Assembly: GCA_022376925.1 (NCBI GenBank)
Contig: JAIOJX010000004.1
Span: forward strand, 6,138,001 to 6,202,000
Length of the DNA: 64,000 nucleotides
From: Tragulus kanchil
Lineage: Eukaryota; Chordata; Mammalia; Artiodactyla; Tragulidae
Direction: 5' to 3'
The notes beneath the pieces were generated by a model. That model was not told the origin of the DNA, did not search any database, and saw only the letters and a list, made by a program, of their open reading frames with translations. Positions 1-11,999 of the stretch are shown here, in pieces. A program made the position numbers and the translations under genes. Within the stretch, counting starts at the first letter, position 1. Every line of letters begins with the position of its first letter.

Positions 1-364
1 CTTGGAATGGTTGTCAGCACCAGGCACAGGGACAGCAGTGAGGGAATGATGATGAGGGATACCTGGGGCCACCAAGACTCACTTCTAATCTTTTTGAAAA
101 AGCTAAGCCTGATTCACATTCATCATTCTTTTTTTTTCTCTGACAGTAGAAATAATAGGTCAACTTCTCTCTTCTCTTTTTCAGGTCAATTAATGGAAAA
201 CTTTTATCGTAGATTGTGTTCATTACCACTGACTGTTGCCAATCATTTCCTTTTCACTAATTTGGTTTGGTGCTTGAAACAGGTCTTAGTGGCCTAAAGT
301 CATCCATTAGAGAGGCAAGATTTTCCACATGGAAGTTTCATTTCATCATCACTGTTGGTTTCTG
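1..364. other. Unassigned non-coding sequence
   Basis: I see no gene, RNA or recognisable repeat here. There is a short T-rich patch near 126-138. Open frames are short and show no codon structure. Confidence 0.5.
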
Positions 365-378
365 GGCACTCTGTCAAA

Positions 379-686
379 AAGGGAAAGTCTCTTAGTTGTG
401 TCCAACTCTTTGAAACCCATGGATGAGCCATGGAGTTTTCTAGACAAGAATTCTAGAGTGGGTGTTCCATCCCTTTTCCAAGGGGTCTTCCCAACCAAGG
501 GATTGACTTCAGGTCTCCCACATTGCAGGCAGACTCTTTATCATCTGAGCCACCAGGGAAGCCCAAGAATACTGGAGTGGGTAGCCTATTCCTTCACCAG
601 GGGATCTTCCTGACCCGGGAATCAAACTGGGGTTTCTTGCATAGCAGGCAGATTCTTTACCAGCTGAGTTACCAGGGAAGTCACCA
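379..686 (-). mobile_element. Bov-tA SINE pair, antisense
   Basis: Two antisense tRNA-derived units lie head to tail. Each ends in the reverse complement of the SINE head (CCAGGGAAG at about 551 and 672) and has a Bov-A-like part to its left (GTGTCCAACTCTTTGAAACC at 398-417). The whole block is flanked by near-identical 14-base direct repeats at 365-378 and 687-700, ending CTGTCAAA/TTTGTCAAA, which look like one TSD. That suggests a dimer inserted as a unit. Bov-tA elements are ruminant-specific, non-autonomous and mobilised by BovB/L1 machinery. Confidence 0.85.
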
Positions 687-742
687 GACACTTTGTCAAA
701 TATCATTTAATCCTCAAAATAACCCAGGGTGTAACCACACTT

Positions 743-2939
743 CTCAAAGAATGGTGCTGGGTCGGGGGTGGAGGAGGGATGGGCAGAATTAAATAACTGG
801 TTCAGTGCCAAAGGGAAGTAAATTTTTAATCTTCTCGGATCAGAATTTGTTCTGTTGCATCATAGGTGCCCTGTGGGGCTTAATATAAATTGTCCACATG
901 GGGGTGAAGTCATTCCATCCATTCTTCATATTGGTTTGGGGACTAATGTGGAAGGAAACAGGGCACTGCAGAAACATGGGCATTCACAAGAGGCTCAGCA
1001 CGTGGGCTGGGACATTAGCTGTAGGAGTTTAGTTGGCCTCTTTTACTGTTACCCTCAAGGGTCCTTCCACTGGCCAAACTCATTGGCTTGTGCCCATCAT
1101 GTTTGGTACTAATTGTACCTCTGCATCACAGCTGAGGAAGAGGGTAAAATGAGGACAAATCATGAGGAGTATTTTTGATATCAGATATACCTAGGCTTGA
1201 AACTAATCAAGTACCAGTCATGTGATCCTAGGCAAAGAAAATATTTTCTAAGCCTCAATTCCTGCATCTGCAAAATGAAACCAAGGAAAAATAGAATGTG
1301 TCTTCTACGTTACAAGAAAGATTAAGTTAAACTATCTGATTTATGTACAATGGTTGTCTGAATAAGTTCAGCTGACCATCAGCACTGCCTTTAATATTTC
1401 AGAAAGCTGTGCCCTTGAAGCATGAATGCTGAGCAGGGAAATGTTAAGTTCTGCAAGTTCAACCATAGGCCCTCACGTCTCACTTCTCATGTGATCTTGT
1501 CATGGCCCTCAGATTCAATTACTCACTTTATACTAAGAATGTCTAAATGTATATTTTGAGCCCCAGATATGCAAATACAACTACCCGATTAACATTTCTT
1601 CCTCGATGCTTCAAATTCACTGCCATTTCAGCATGTCTAAAACAGAGCTCATAATCTGCTTGCAGACCTGATCTTCATTGGGTTTGCCTTTGCCACTGAA
1701 TGGACCCTCTGGCTGGTTTTGCAGGCCAGAAGCCCCAGGCTGTCTGTGAGGTACCCTTCCCGGTCCACTATATCAGAAAGTCCTGGGTATGCTGTCCTCC
1801 ATTAGCATGGAATCTATTTTGCAGGCCAGAAGCCCAGCTCATGGGTGGTAACCAAAAACTTCCTCAAAGAATGGTGCTGGGTCGGGGTGGAGGAGGGATG
1901 GGCAGAATTAAATAACTGGTTCAGTGCCAAAGGGAAGTAAATTTTTAATCTTCTCGGATCAGAATTTGTTCTGTTGCATCATAGGTGCCCTGTGGGCTTA
2001 ATATAAATTGTCCACATGGGGGTGAAGTCATTCCATCCATTCTTCATATTGGTTTGGGGACTAATGTGGAAGGAAACAGGGCACTGCAGAAACATGGGCA
2101 TTCACAAGAGGCTCAGCACGTGGGCTGGGACATTAGCTGTAGGAGTTTAGTTGGCCTCTTTTACTGTTACCCTCAAGGGTCCTTCCACTGGCCAAACTCA
2201 TTGGCTTGTGCCCATCATGTTTGGTACTAATTGTACCTCTGCATCACAGCTGAGGAAGAGGGTAAAATGAGGACAAATCATGAGGAGTATTTTTGATATC
2301 AGATATACCTAGGCTTGAAACTAATCAAGTACCAGTCATGTGATCCTAGGCAAAGAAAATATTTTCTAAGCCTCAATTCCTGCATCTGCAAAATGAAACC
2401 AAGGAAAAATAGAATGTGTCTTCTACGTTACAAGAAAGATTAAGTTAAACTATCTGATTTATGTACAATGGTTGTCTGAATAAGTTCAGCTGACCATCAG
2501 CACTGCCTTTAATATTTCAGAAAGCTGTGCCCTTGAAGCATGAATGCTGAGCAGGGAAATGTTAAGTTCTGCAAGTTCAACCATAGGCCCTCACGTCTCA
2601 CTTCTCATGTGATCTTGTCATGGCCCTCAGATTCAATTACTCACTTTATACTAAGAATGTCTAAATGTATATTTTGAGCCCCAGATATGCAAATACAACT
2701 ACCCGATTAACATTTCTTCCTCGATGCTTCAAATTCACTGCCATTTCAGCATGTCTAAAACAGAGCTCATAATCTGCTTGCAGACCTGATCTTCATTGGG
2801 TTTGCCTTTGCCACTGAATGGACCCTCTGGCTGGTTTTGCAGGCCAGAAGCCCCAGGCTGTCTGTGAGGTACCCTTCCCGGTCCACTATATCAGAAAGTC
2901 CTGGGTATGCTGCTTCCTCCATTAGCATGGAATCTATTT
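743..2939 (+). repeat. Direct duplication 1 (743-1819 and 1863-2939)
   Basis: The two 1077-base copies match nearly base for base at an offset of 1120. Differences are single-G length changes (near 765 and 875) and a 2-base change near 1795. The 43-base spacer at 1820-1862 ends in a garbled form of the sequence left of copy 1 (GTAACCACACTTCTCAAAG versus GTAACCAAAAACTTCCTCAAAG). I infer an unmerged assembly overlap. Confidence 0.92.
1180..1375 (+). repeat. MIR-like SINE relic
   Basis: It has the typical MIR order: a 'loss of weight' body with GTCATGTGATCCTAGGCAA, then CTAAGCCTCAATTCCTGCAT, then CTGCAAAATGAAACC. It is heavily diverged. The same sequence reappears at about 2300-2495 in duplication copy 2. 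Confidence 0.6.
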
Positions 2940-5008
2940 CTTGCCATGCCCAGTACCATCCCTGTCAACTCTACCACCGTCTCCTGCTTGGGTTCCTACA
3001 AAAGCCTCCCCGTTGGCTGCCCTGCATCTTCTCTAGCCTTTTCCAGACCAGAGTGATTTTTCAGACAGCAGTGATCCCATGTCCTCCCCTATGCCATCCC
3101 ACCTCCCAACACCTCTTCTGTGATTTCCCGTCGGCTTTTCCCGAGGTGAAAAATGCTCAAAGACAGTCTATAAGGCCTCTTATGGTTCACACCCTGGCTG
3201 TCTCTTAGTTTATTTTCCATCACGTTATCCCTTGTGTTCTTTCTGCTGAGACTAATTTCCCACTTGGCCTTGTTTCCTATGGACTGTTTCTCTCACAGGT
3301 ACTTTGTCCATGATTGTCCTTGAGTACTTTTACACCCTATTTTCACCTAAACTTTCTAATTTTCCCTTTCTAAGTATCCCTTTCTAATTTAGCCCCAGAC
3401 TGAGAACTTCTCTAACCCCTATTACAAGTTCAAATTCCCCTTTTATAGGCTACTGTGTTATCCTAAACCTATCTTTCAGAGCACTTTGGCAGGGTTGCAA
3501 TTTTACAGTGGACTGTATGATTTTTGTTTCGTATCTGTCCACCCAGACTAGATTAGAGTCTTTACCACTTCTGCTTCTCACCGTTTCCTCATACCCAGTG
3601 TGGTGCCTGGCATGATGGGTAGTCAATGATTATTTGTCCAGTGAGTAAGAATCCTCCGGGAGGATTTATGTCTCTGAACCAGGAGTCCAGAACCATCATT
3701 CTGGTTCGTGGAGCTCTAAGCAGCAGTTTATATGTCATTAGCTCATACCAGTGCTTCACTGCTCCTCAGTGTCACAGCTGGTGTGTGAAAGTCTCTTTAA
3801 AAGCCCTCACGTCTCACTTCTCATGTGATCTTGTCATGGCCCTCAGATTCAATTACTCACTTTATACTAAGAATGTCTAAATGTATATTTTGAGCCCCAG
3901 ATATGCAAATACAACTACCCGATTAACATTTCTTCCTCGATGCTTCAAATTCACTGCCATTTCAGCATGTCTAAAACAGAGCTCATAATCTGCTTGCAGA
4001 CCTGATCTTCATTGGGTTTGCCTTTGCCACTGAATGGACCCTCTGGCTGGTTTTGCAGGCCAGAAGCCCCAGGCTGTCTGTGAGGTACCCTTCCCGGTCC
4101 ACTATATCAGAAAGTCCTGGGTATGCTGCTTCCTCCATTAGCATGGAATCTATTTCTTGCCATGCCCAGTACCATCCCTGTCAACTCTACCACCGTCTCC
4201 TGCTTGGGTTCCTACAAAAGCCTCCCTGTTGGCTGCCCTGCATCTTCTCTAGCCTTTTCCAGACCAGAGTGATTTTTCAGACAGCAGTGATCCCATGTCC
4301 TCCCCTATGCCATCCCACCTCCCAACACCTCTTCTGTGATTTCCCGTCGGCTTTTCCCGAGGTGAAAAATGCTCAAAGACAGTCTATAAGGCCTCTTATG
4401 GTTCACACCCTGGCTGTCTCTTAGTTTATTTTCCATCACGTTATCCCTTGTGTTCTTTCTGCTGAGACTAATTTCCCACTTGGCCTTGTTTCCTATGGAC
4501 TGTTTCTCTCACAGGTACTTTGTCCATGATTGTCCTTGAGTACTTTTACACCCTATTTTCACCTAAACTTTCTAATTTTCCCTTTCTAAGTATCCCTTTC
4601 TAATTTAGCCCCCAGACTGAGAACTTCTCTAACCCCTATTACAAGTTCAAATTCCCCTTTTATAGGCTACTGTGTTATCCTAAACCTATCTTTCAGAGCA
4701 CTTTGGCAGGGTTGCAATTTTACAGTGGACTGTATGATTTTTGTTTCGTATCTGTCCACCCAGACTAGATTAGAGTCTTTACCACTTCTGCTTCTCACCG
4801 TTTCCTCATACCCAGTGTGGTGCCTGGCATGATGGGTAGTCAATGATTATTTGTCCAGTGAGTAAGAATCCTCCGGGAGGATTTATGTCTCTGAACCAGG
4901 AGTCCAGAACCATCATTCTGGTTCGTGGAGCTCTAAGCAGCAGTTTATATGTCATTAGCTCATACCAGTGCTTCACTGCTCCTCAGTGTCACAGCTGGTG
5001 TGTGAAAC
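2587..5008 (+). repeat. Direct duplication 2 (2587-3790 and 3803-5008)
   Basis: About 1.2 kb is repeated at an offset of 1216-1218. The left 350 bases belong also to duplication 1, so 2587-2939 exists three times (also 1467-1819 and 3803-4155). Differences are one C/T near 3010 and one extra C near 4614. The 12-base spacer GTCTCTTTAAAA is a compressed form of the sequence after copy 2 (GGTCTTCTGTATGAAAAG). Confidence 0.92.
2885..3645 (-). repeat. L2 (LINE-2) relic, antisense
   Basis: The reverse complement of an L2 3' region is recognisable from ordered landmarks: ACCAGAGTGATTTTTCAGAC, a CACCTCCCAACACCTC pyrimidine-rich tract, and the 3'-end signature CAGTGTGGTGCCTGGCATGA followed by TAGTCAATGATTATTTG. 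The open frame of about 120 codons at 2837-3208 is a chance by-product. A second copy lies at about 4100-4864 through duplication 2. Confidence 0.7.
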
Positions 5009-7038
5009 CAGGTCTTCTGTATGAAAAGTAAGCATCTTAAGAGTCTAACATGAGGCCTCACTGCTCCCTCTTGAATTCCATCCAAGAGAAAAAGGGTTAG
5101 GGTGGGCAGGGACCTTGGTCAGGGAGCAGTTCAGCTCCAAAGTCAGTGATCTAGAACTGGAGTTCAAAGCTGTGGATAAGTAAGTGATTCATTGGGAAAT
5201 GACTCAGAGCCTTGTGAAGACCTTAGGAGACCTTCTTTTTACTCCTGGCTGCTCATGTATAGGACTTAGAAACAAATGGAATGATAACAGAATATATTTT
5301 CTATGCTTGTTTGGCATCAACTGAGTCTCAGTGAAATCTCTTGTATAAAGGGATCAAGTAGAGTTTATAGAGCTGGGGCAAAGTCCTTATCTCTTCTTGT
5401 CCTTTCTACTGACCCAGATCTATGTCTCTACTGCTCGCTCCTTTTGACGAGCAATGTTCTGGGTAGAACCTGCCTCTGTGTGTTTCTCTGATTTATCTCT
5501 CCTATTGCCCTTTTATGGCCACCCTCACAAGATCCTTGTCACTGGTCCTGCAAGCATTGGTGCTGGTGTCAGTGCTGATAATATTGGCACTCAAGCATCT
5601 GGTTCTCTCTTTGATGACAGATTTCTTGCCTTACGTGGAATAATCTTCCTTAGCAGATGAGCTGAAGAGCCTACAGTAGTTCCCTGTGACCTGCAACTAC
5701 ACCAGGAAGCTCTTCTCCTTGGTCTTCAAGGGACTTTGGGACCTTTCTCCATTGCCTTCTTTCCTGTCCCTCCTTATCGTGTGCTATGAGAATTTCCCCC
5801 CAATGCCTACCATTACTAAACTCATATTAAAAATGCTTCCTGAGCTCTTACTATGTACTAGGCACTGTGTCACAAATAGGGTAAAGCAGTAGTAAGTTAT
5901 CAGTCACAGCATCGTCCCTCATAGACCAATGTTCCATGAAGAGACTAAGTTTCATCTTAGCAGCTCCGGGAGGATTTATGTCTCTGAACCAGGAGTCCAG
6001 AACCATCATTCTGGTTCGTGGAGCTCTAAGCAGCAGTTTATATGTCATTAGCTCATACCAGTGCTTCACTGCTCCTCAGTGTCACAGCTGGTGTGTGAAA
6101 CCAGGTCTTCTGTATGAAAAGTAAGCATCTTAAGAGTCTAACATGAGGCCTCACTGCTCCCTCTTGAATTCCATCCAAGAGAAAAAGGGTTAGGGTGGGC
6201 AGGGACCTTGGTCAGGAGCAGTTCAGCTCCAAAGTCAGTGATCTAGAACTGGAGTTCAAAGCTGTGGATAAGTAAGTGATTCATTGGGAAATGACTCAGA
6301 GCCTTGTGAAGACCTTAGGAGACCTTCTTTTTACTCCTGGCTGCTCATGTATAGGACTTAGAAACAAATGGAATGATAACAGAATATATTTTCTATGCTT
6401 GTTTGGCATCAACTGAGTCTCAGTGAAATCTCTTGTATAAAGGGATCAAGTAGAGTTTATAGAGCTGGGGCAAAGTCCTTATCTCTTCTTGTCCTTTCTA
6501 CTGACCCAGATCTATGTCTCTACTGCTCGCTCCCTTTTGACGAGCAATGTTCTGGGTAGAACCTGCCTCTGTGTGTTTCTCTGATTTATCTCTCCTATTG
6601 CCCTTTTATGGCCACCCTCACAAGATCCTTGTCACTGGTCCTGCAAGCATTGGTGCTGGTGTCAGTGCTGATAATATTGGCACTCAAGCATCTGGTTCTC
6701 TCTTTGATGACAGATTTCTTGCCTTACGTGGAATAATCTTCCTTAGCAGATGAGCTGAAGAGCCTACAGTAGTTCCCTGTGACCTGCAACTACACCAGGA
6801 AGCTCTTCTCCTTGGTCTTCAAGGGACTTTGGGACCTTTCTCCATTGCCTTCTTTCCTGTCCCTCCTTATCGTGTGCTATGAGAATTTCCCCCCAATGCC
6901 TACCATTACTAAACTCATATTAAAAATGCTTCCTGAGCTCTTACTATGTACTAGGCACTGTGTCACAAATAGGGTAAAGCAGTAGTAAGTTATCAGTCAC
7001 AGCATCGTCCCTCATAGACCAATGTTCCATGAAGAGAC
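4871..7038 (+). repeat. Direct duplication 3 (4871-5945 and 5964-7038)
   Basis: The two 1075-base copies are offset by 1093. They differ by G-run and C-run length (near 5123 and 5441). Copy 1 begins inside copy 2 of the preceding duplication, so the three duplications form a chain. The 18-base spacer TAAGTTTCATCTTAGCAG resembles a shortened version of the true continuation at 7039-7075. Confidence 0.92.
5010..5825. other. Unassigned sequence (repeated at about 6103-6918)
   Basis: Non-coding sequence with no family that I can name. It contains only short open frames that lack protein-like composition. It is present twice because of duplication 3. Confidence 0.5.
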
Positions 7039-7200
7039 AGATACTTAAGCAACTCCATTCATCATCGCTTGACTAGTCAGCAGGGTAATGTGCTGCAAAG
7101 AAGGAAGGGCTGCTACAAGTATGTTAGAAGAGACCCTCACTGAGAAGGGGAATCAGAGGAGGCTTCTTTGAGGGAAAATAGGGCTGTTTAATCTGAGATC
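6920..7200 (+). repeat. L2 relic, sense
   Basis: It starts with the L2 signature CTCTTACTATGTACTAGGCA followed by CTGTGTCAC. It continues into the purine-rich 3' part (GGAGGCTTCTTTGAGGG). The left part also occurs at 5827-5945 in the duplicated copy. Confidence 0.65.
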
Positions 7201-7364
7201 ATTCCCTATATTCATTCCTATTTTATATCTAGCTCTGTGTTTTTCTTCTTCCTTGGAAAAATCTTCTTCTTGCCTCTCCCTTCCCCAAAGTTCTTCATCC
7301 CTTTACAGCAACTTGTTAAGTGACCTGACTGAAAAACAGGGGAGCTAAGAACTCAGGGGCTCCA

Positions 7365-7550
7365 GTCAGACAGAGCTGAAGTCACATGTCAGCCCCACTG
7401 TCTCTACACAGATTATCCACTTCGCTCTGTGTCATATTTACTTAGCTGTCAGATGAGGATGGTAGTGCATTCTTCCCAGGATTATTCTGGGTGTGAAGTG
7501 CTTAGCCCTGTGCCAGTGCTTAATGAATGCTCAGTTAGTAATGGCCAAGG
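7365..7550 (+). repeat. MIR relic
   Basis: It shows MIR landmarks in order: the TTACTTAGCTGTCAGATGAGG core, then ATTATTCTGGGTGTGAAGTG, then GTGCCAGTGCTTAATGAATG at the 3' end. It is diverged but colinear. Confidence 0.7.
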
Positions 7551-8090
7551 TATTAGAATGATTGACTCCTGGGTTGGTGGCCCATACCTGCTTCCTCCTC
7601 ACTTTTCCTTTCAGTCCTTCCACAAACATGAGCCAAGTATTATGCCAGTATGAGGGATGCATCAATAATTAAGATGGTCATGCCCTCAACCCTGTGAGAT
7701 CCCCGTTGATCTCTGCTCCACCTCATCCTCAGGGCTAAGCTCACTCTCAGGTGTGTGTGTGTGAGCAGCCCAGCCTCCAAAGACATGTGACTCAGCGCCC
7801 AACCCCCACTTGATTTACAGACTTGCTTCTGAAAACCCACACCCTGTCTGGTGCCCCGTGCCTGCCTCCCTTCCTGAGTTACCTGCCTCTGTCTGGGTTT
7901 CTCCCAGGCCCCGCAGTAACATTTTGCTTCCTGGCTGCTCCACATCCCACCCCACCCGCTGTGTCCCCAACACATGGCTAGGCTTATAGAATGTGCTGAG
8001 GAAAGCCCGGTTCACTGGTTGTGCTGAGAACCAAGACTGATACCTGCTCTCAGAGGTGGTTCCCCACTCAAAGGCTCCCTCTGGTGTGTG
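7551..8090. other. Unassigned sequence
   Basis: No gene or nameable repeat is visible. A short GT run lies at 7751-7764. Open frames of up to 111 codons on the minus strand lack coding character. Confidence 0.45.
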
Positions 8091-8451
8091 TGTTATTATT
8101 TTTTAAATTTTATTTGTTTATTTTTGACCATTCTGGGTTTTCACTGCTGCTGCAGGCTCTTCCCTCTTTGCATGGAGTGGAGGTTACTCTCTCATTCAGG
8201 TGAGCAGGCTTCTTGTGGTGGTGACTTCTCTTGTTCTAGAACTCGGGCTCTAAGGCACACGGGCTTCAGTAGTTGTGGCACATGGGCTCCATAGTTGCGG
8301 CTCTGAGGCTCTAGAGCACAGGTTCCATAGTTGTGGCTCACGGGCTTAGTTAGTAGCTCCACAGCATGTGGGATCTTCCTGGATCAGGGATCGAACCCAT
8401 GTCTCCTGAACTGGCAGGTGAACTCTTCACCACTGAGTTACAAGGGAAGCC
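8091..8451 (-). mobile_element. CHR-type tRNA SINE, antisense
   Basis: The reverse complement of a cetartiodactyl CHR SINE is present. From left to right: T-rich tail, TGGGTTTTCACTGCTGCTGC, repeated 'TAGTTGTGGC' motifs (8271, 8330), GGATCAGGGATCGAACCCAT (complement of the B box) and AAGGGAAGCCC at the head. Flanks share CTGGTGT (8081 and 8452), a probable TSD. A run of about 20 Ts follows at 8461. Confidence 0.8.
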
Positions 8452-8833
8452 CTGGTGTATTTTTTTTTTTTTTTTTTTTTACCAGTCACATCCTGTTGAC
8501 TGGTACCCCCCAGACCTCCCAGTGGGTGTTAGCCATGATGGCTTCTTCATTAGGCAAACCACACAGACTCTTCTACTGTCCCCAGTTCAGGCCCACCACT
8601 CAACCACTGATAAGAACTAACTCCGAGCAGAGCAGGTGGGCTCGAATCTTCCTTTGTAGGGGCAACACCGGTATCTCCTGACTTGGATAACCATAGAGTC
8701 TGGGGTGATGAATTCTGCATGAGAACCAGCTTAGGGTAAGACTGCGGTATTTGAATTGTACTGGACAGCAGAACCCTTTTTTGAAAAGCAAATTCTTGGT
8801 TGGAGAGTCAAACAGATAAACAAATGATAAAGG

Positions 8834-10987
8834 GCATCAGTTCTGAGTGAAGGAGGGTGGAGCTGGATGCCTGGAATTCAGCTCCCTTCCCAACCTTAGG
8901 CTAGGTTTGAGATGCATCTTTGTTACCTGCTAACTTAGGAACTGGGATAAACCTTCCCCATCGCTTGACTTCAGGTTCCTCATCCATGATATGATGGATT
9001 CCCACCTCTGGCCAAGCTCTTAACACGTGATACGCACTAGGCACTGTGCTTGGCTGGAAACACTGTGATGTGCAGAGCAGGCATGGTCCCTCCCCTCACA
9101 GGGCTTCCGTGGGAGAGAGGGAGGAAGCCACAGACATGCATGGAAGATGAACATGAAGATGGAACTTTGACAGGTGCGGTGAAGGGAGGTTGTGCTGCCC
9201 CAGGGGATGTGTCATGTGGCAGGGGTTGGGGCTGGGTGTGAAGCCAAGCAGTCCCTCCAGAGTTCTTTGATACTTGCCCTTCTCACCTGACAGGTTTTGT
9301 GTGGTTAACTGAGATGGCTTTGTAACTCTCTGGCCTCACACACATGTGAAAACTGCCTCTCGGCTCAGTGTCGCCTCCTCTGACAGCTGTCCACTGCCTA
9401 ATAGAACTCCATACGTGTGACTCTCATGAAATGCCTCCCTCTTCACATATGACCTTAATTGCAATAATTAATTATTTATTTAGCATCTACTTCCTCTTTG
9501 TGGCCAGGAGGACAGGCATTGTGTCAGTCTTCACCTGTAGAACCCGGTCTTAAATATAAATATATCTGAGTAGAGGCTCAATAGATATCCACTGAATAAA
9601 TCAATATCGTGGTTAGAGATGATACTGAGCTCTAGTATGTGAAAATCAGAGTGTTCTGCAGATTTGTAAAATGTCTCAGGTAGGGGTTTAGAGACAGACC
9701 AATGTCATCCTATGGGTGAGAAAGTATGGCCCAGAGAGGGGAGGTGACCTCAGCTGAGATACACAGGAAATTGCTAGTTGCATCCAGGTTGTGGTTCTCT
9801 TGGTTTCAGTTCTTATTACTGAGCTTCCTCAGTGGCTCCGACAGTAAAGAATCCACCTGCAATGCAGGAGACCCAGGTTTGATCCCTGGTTGGCAAACGA
9901 GCACCCATGATCTCCAGATAAAAAATGATGCATCAGTTCTGAGTGAAGGAGGGTGGAGCTGGATGCCTGGAATTCAGCTCCCTTCCCAACCTTAGGCTAG
10001 GTTTGAGATGCATCTTTGTTACCTGCTAACTTAGGAACTGGGATAAACCTTCCCCATCGCTTGACTTCAGGTTCCTCATCCATGATATGATGGATTCCCA
10101 CCTCTGGCCAAGCTCTTAACACGTGATACGCACTAGGCACTGTGCTTGGCTGGAAACACTGTGATGTGCAGAGCAGGCATGGTCCCTCCCCTCACAGGGC
10201 TTCCGTGGGAGAGAGGGAGGAAGCCACAGACATGCATGGAAGATGAACATGAAGATGGAACTTTGACAGGTGCGGTGAAGGGAGGTTGTGCTGCCCCAGG
10301 GGATGTGTCATGTGGCAGGGGTTGGGGCTGGGTGTGAAGCCAAGCAGTCCCTCCAGAGTTCTTTGATACTTGCCCTTCTCACCTGACAGGTTTTGTGTGG
10401 TTAACTGAGATGGCTTTGTAACTCTCTGGCCTCACACACATGTGAAAACTGCCTCTCGGCTCAGTGTCGCCTCCTCTGACAGCTGTCCACTGCCTAATAG
10501 AACTCCATACGTGTGACTCTCATGAAATGCCTCCCTCTTCACATATGACCTTAATTGCAATAATTAATTATTTATTTAGCATCTACTTCCTCTTTGTGGC
10601 CAGGAGGACAGGCATTGTGTCAGTCTTCACCTGTAGAACCCGGTCTTAAATATAAATATATCTGAGTAGAGGCTCAATAGATATCCACTGAATAAATCAA
10701 TATCGTGGTTAGAGATGATACTGAGCTCTAGTATGTGAAAATCAGAGTGTTCTGCAGATTTGTAAAATGTCTCAGGTAGGGGTTTAGAGACAGACCAATG
10801 TCATCCTATGGGTGAGAAAGTATGGCCCAGAGAGGGGAGGTGACCTCAGCTGAGATACACAGGAAATTGCTAGTTGCATCCAGGTTGTGGTTCTCTTGGT
10901 TTCAGTTCTTATTACTGAGCTTCCTCAGTGGCTCCGACAGTAAAGAATCCACCTGCAATGCAGGAGACCCAGGTTTGATCCCTGGTT
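8834..10987 (+). repeat. Direct duplication 4 (8834-9891 and 9930-10987)
   Basis: The two 1058-base copies are offset by exactly 1096 with no differences seen by eye. Copy 1 stops in the middle of a Bov-tA head. The 38-base spacer ends CAGATAAAAAATGAT, a shortened form of the sequence left of copy 1 (CAGATAAACAAATGATAAAG). Confidence 0.93.
9025..9245 (+). repeat. L2 relic, sense
   Basis: The L2 3' module is clear: GCACTAGGCACTGTGCTTGG, then CATGGTCCCTCCCCTCACAG and a purine-rich tract with GGAACTTTGACAGGTGCGGT. It is repeated at 10121-10341. Confidence 0.7.
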
Positions 10988-11122
10988 CGGGAAGATTTCC
11001 CTGGAGAAGACAATGACTGCCTACTCCAGTATTCTTGCCTGGAGCATTCCTTGAAGAGAGGAGCCTGGCAGACTCCAGTCCATGGGGTCACAAAGAGTCA
11101 GCCCAACTGATCGACTAGCACT
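10918..11122 (+). mobile_element. Bov-tA SINE, sense
   Basis: The tRNA-like head runs from AGCTTCCTCAGTGGCTC through the B-box region (GGTTTGATCCC). The Bov-A body follows with TACTCCAGTATTCTTGCCTG, CAGTCCATGGGGTCACAAAG and the 3' end. A head-only piece of the same element sits at 9822-9891, because the duplication breaks the element there. Confidence 0.88.
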
Positions 11123-11477
11123 TTAATGATTGTTTTAGCTGAAGCAAGATGAGCTCTTAGAAACAGTGTCTCTTAAGGTTTAGGTCTTTGCCTCTGCTTT
11201 AGGACTCCAGGCAAACAGAGGAGCTCCCTTGACTAGCCCTCTCCTCTGGTCTGCTTTTGGTGCCTCGGATGCTGCCATTAAGGATTCATCATGTTGTATG
11301 CCTTTGTGCCCTCTACAAGTGCCTGTTGGAGAAGGCATGGGGAGATGGGGAGATGTGGCCAGAATCTCATCTGGTTAAATATATGTCTAAGTGATTTACT
11401 GCCTCACATGCAGAATTAATGTGAATGTTTGTTTCAAGAGTGAACACTGTAAGGAATAGCATCAGAAGTGAGAGCTG

Positions 11478-11764
11478 CTGTGGTTGTAGCTGGTTAATTA
11501 CTTTTGTAGTCAAGAGGATATAAGAAACTGTGGCAGAGACTTCATTTTGGTCTCCTAAATGCTGAAGTGTTCTGTGCACATGTTGGTGATTCTTCATCAG
11601 AGAAAGTGCATCCTGCCATGGGTGCACTTGCAAGAGGTCCATAAGAGAATATACCTAAGACAGCTTTTTGTTGTGCTACAATTACTTATTTTAATGCTGT
11701 TGCTTTATTGCATTATTTTCCTGAAATAAATTGTAGACTGTGGCATGGTTAAAAAAAAAAAAAA
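11478..11764 (+). pseudogene. Retrocopy of an unidentified mRNA 3' end
   Basis: About 275 bases plus a poly(A) tail of about 13 are inserted between perfect 14-base direct repeats (AGAAGTGAGAGCTG at 11464-11477 and 11765-11778). A polyadenylation signal AATAAA is at 11725-11730, 21 bases before the tail. These are the marks of L1-mediated retroposition of a 5'-truncated transcript. I do not recognise the parent mRNA, and no sense reading frame is evident, so it is probably 3' UTR. The second copy, at 12536-12817, arises from the surrounding duplication and not from a second insertion, since it carries the same TSD and flanks. Confidence 0.78.
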
Positions 11765-11999
11765 AGAAGTGAGAGCTGATGGACAGGGAGGAGGCCTAGG
11801 GTATTTGAACTCAGCAGGATGTAGGAGATTGCCAAACACACATGCAGAACCAGAGGGAGATACTTGTAGAAACGTGGCCTCAGGATGGATGGAGGTGGCT
11901 TCAGGTGGCTTTTAAAGGTGCTGCACTGTGTGCGGGGAAAGGGGGCTCTGACGAATCAGAGGCCACACAGTCACGTCACGTTTCCCTTCTCTGAGCTGT

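Noticed and set aside
2837..4424. Two nearly identical 123-codon frames that look like a gene family
   Set aside because: They lie in an antisense L2 and exist twice only because of duplication 2.
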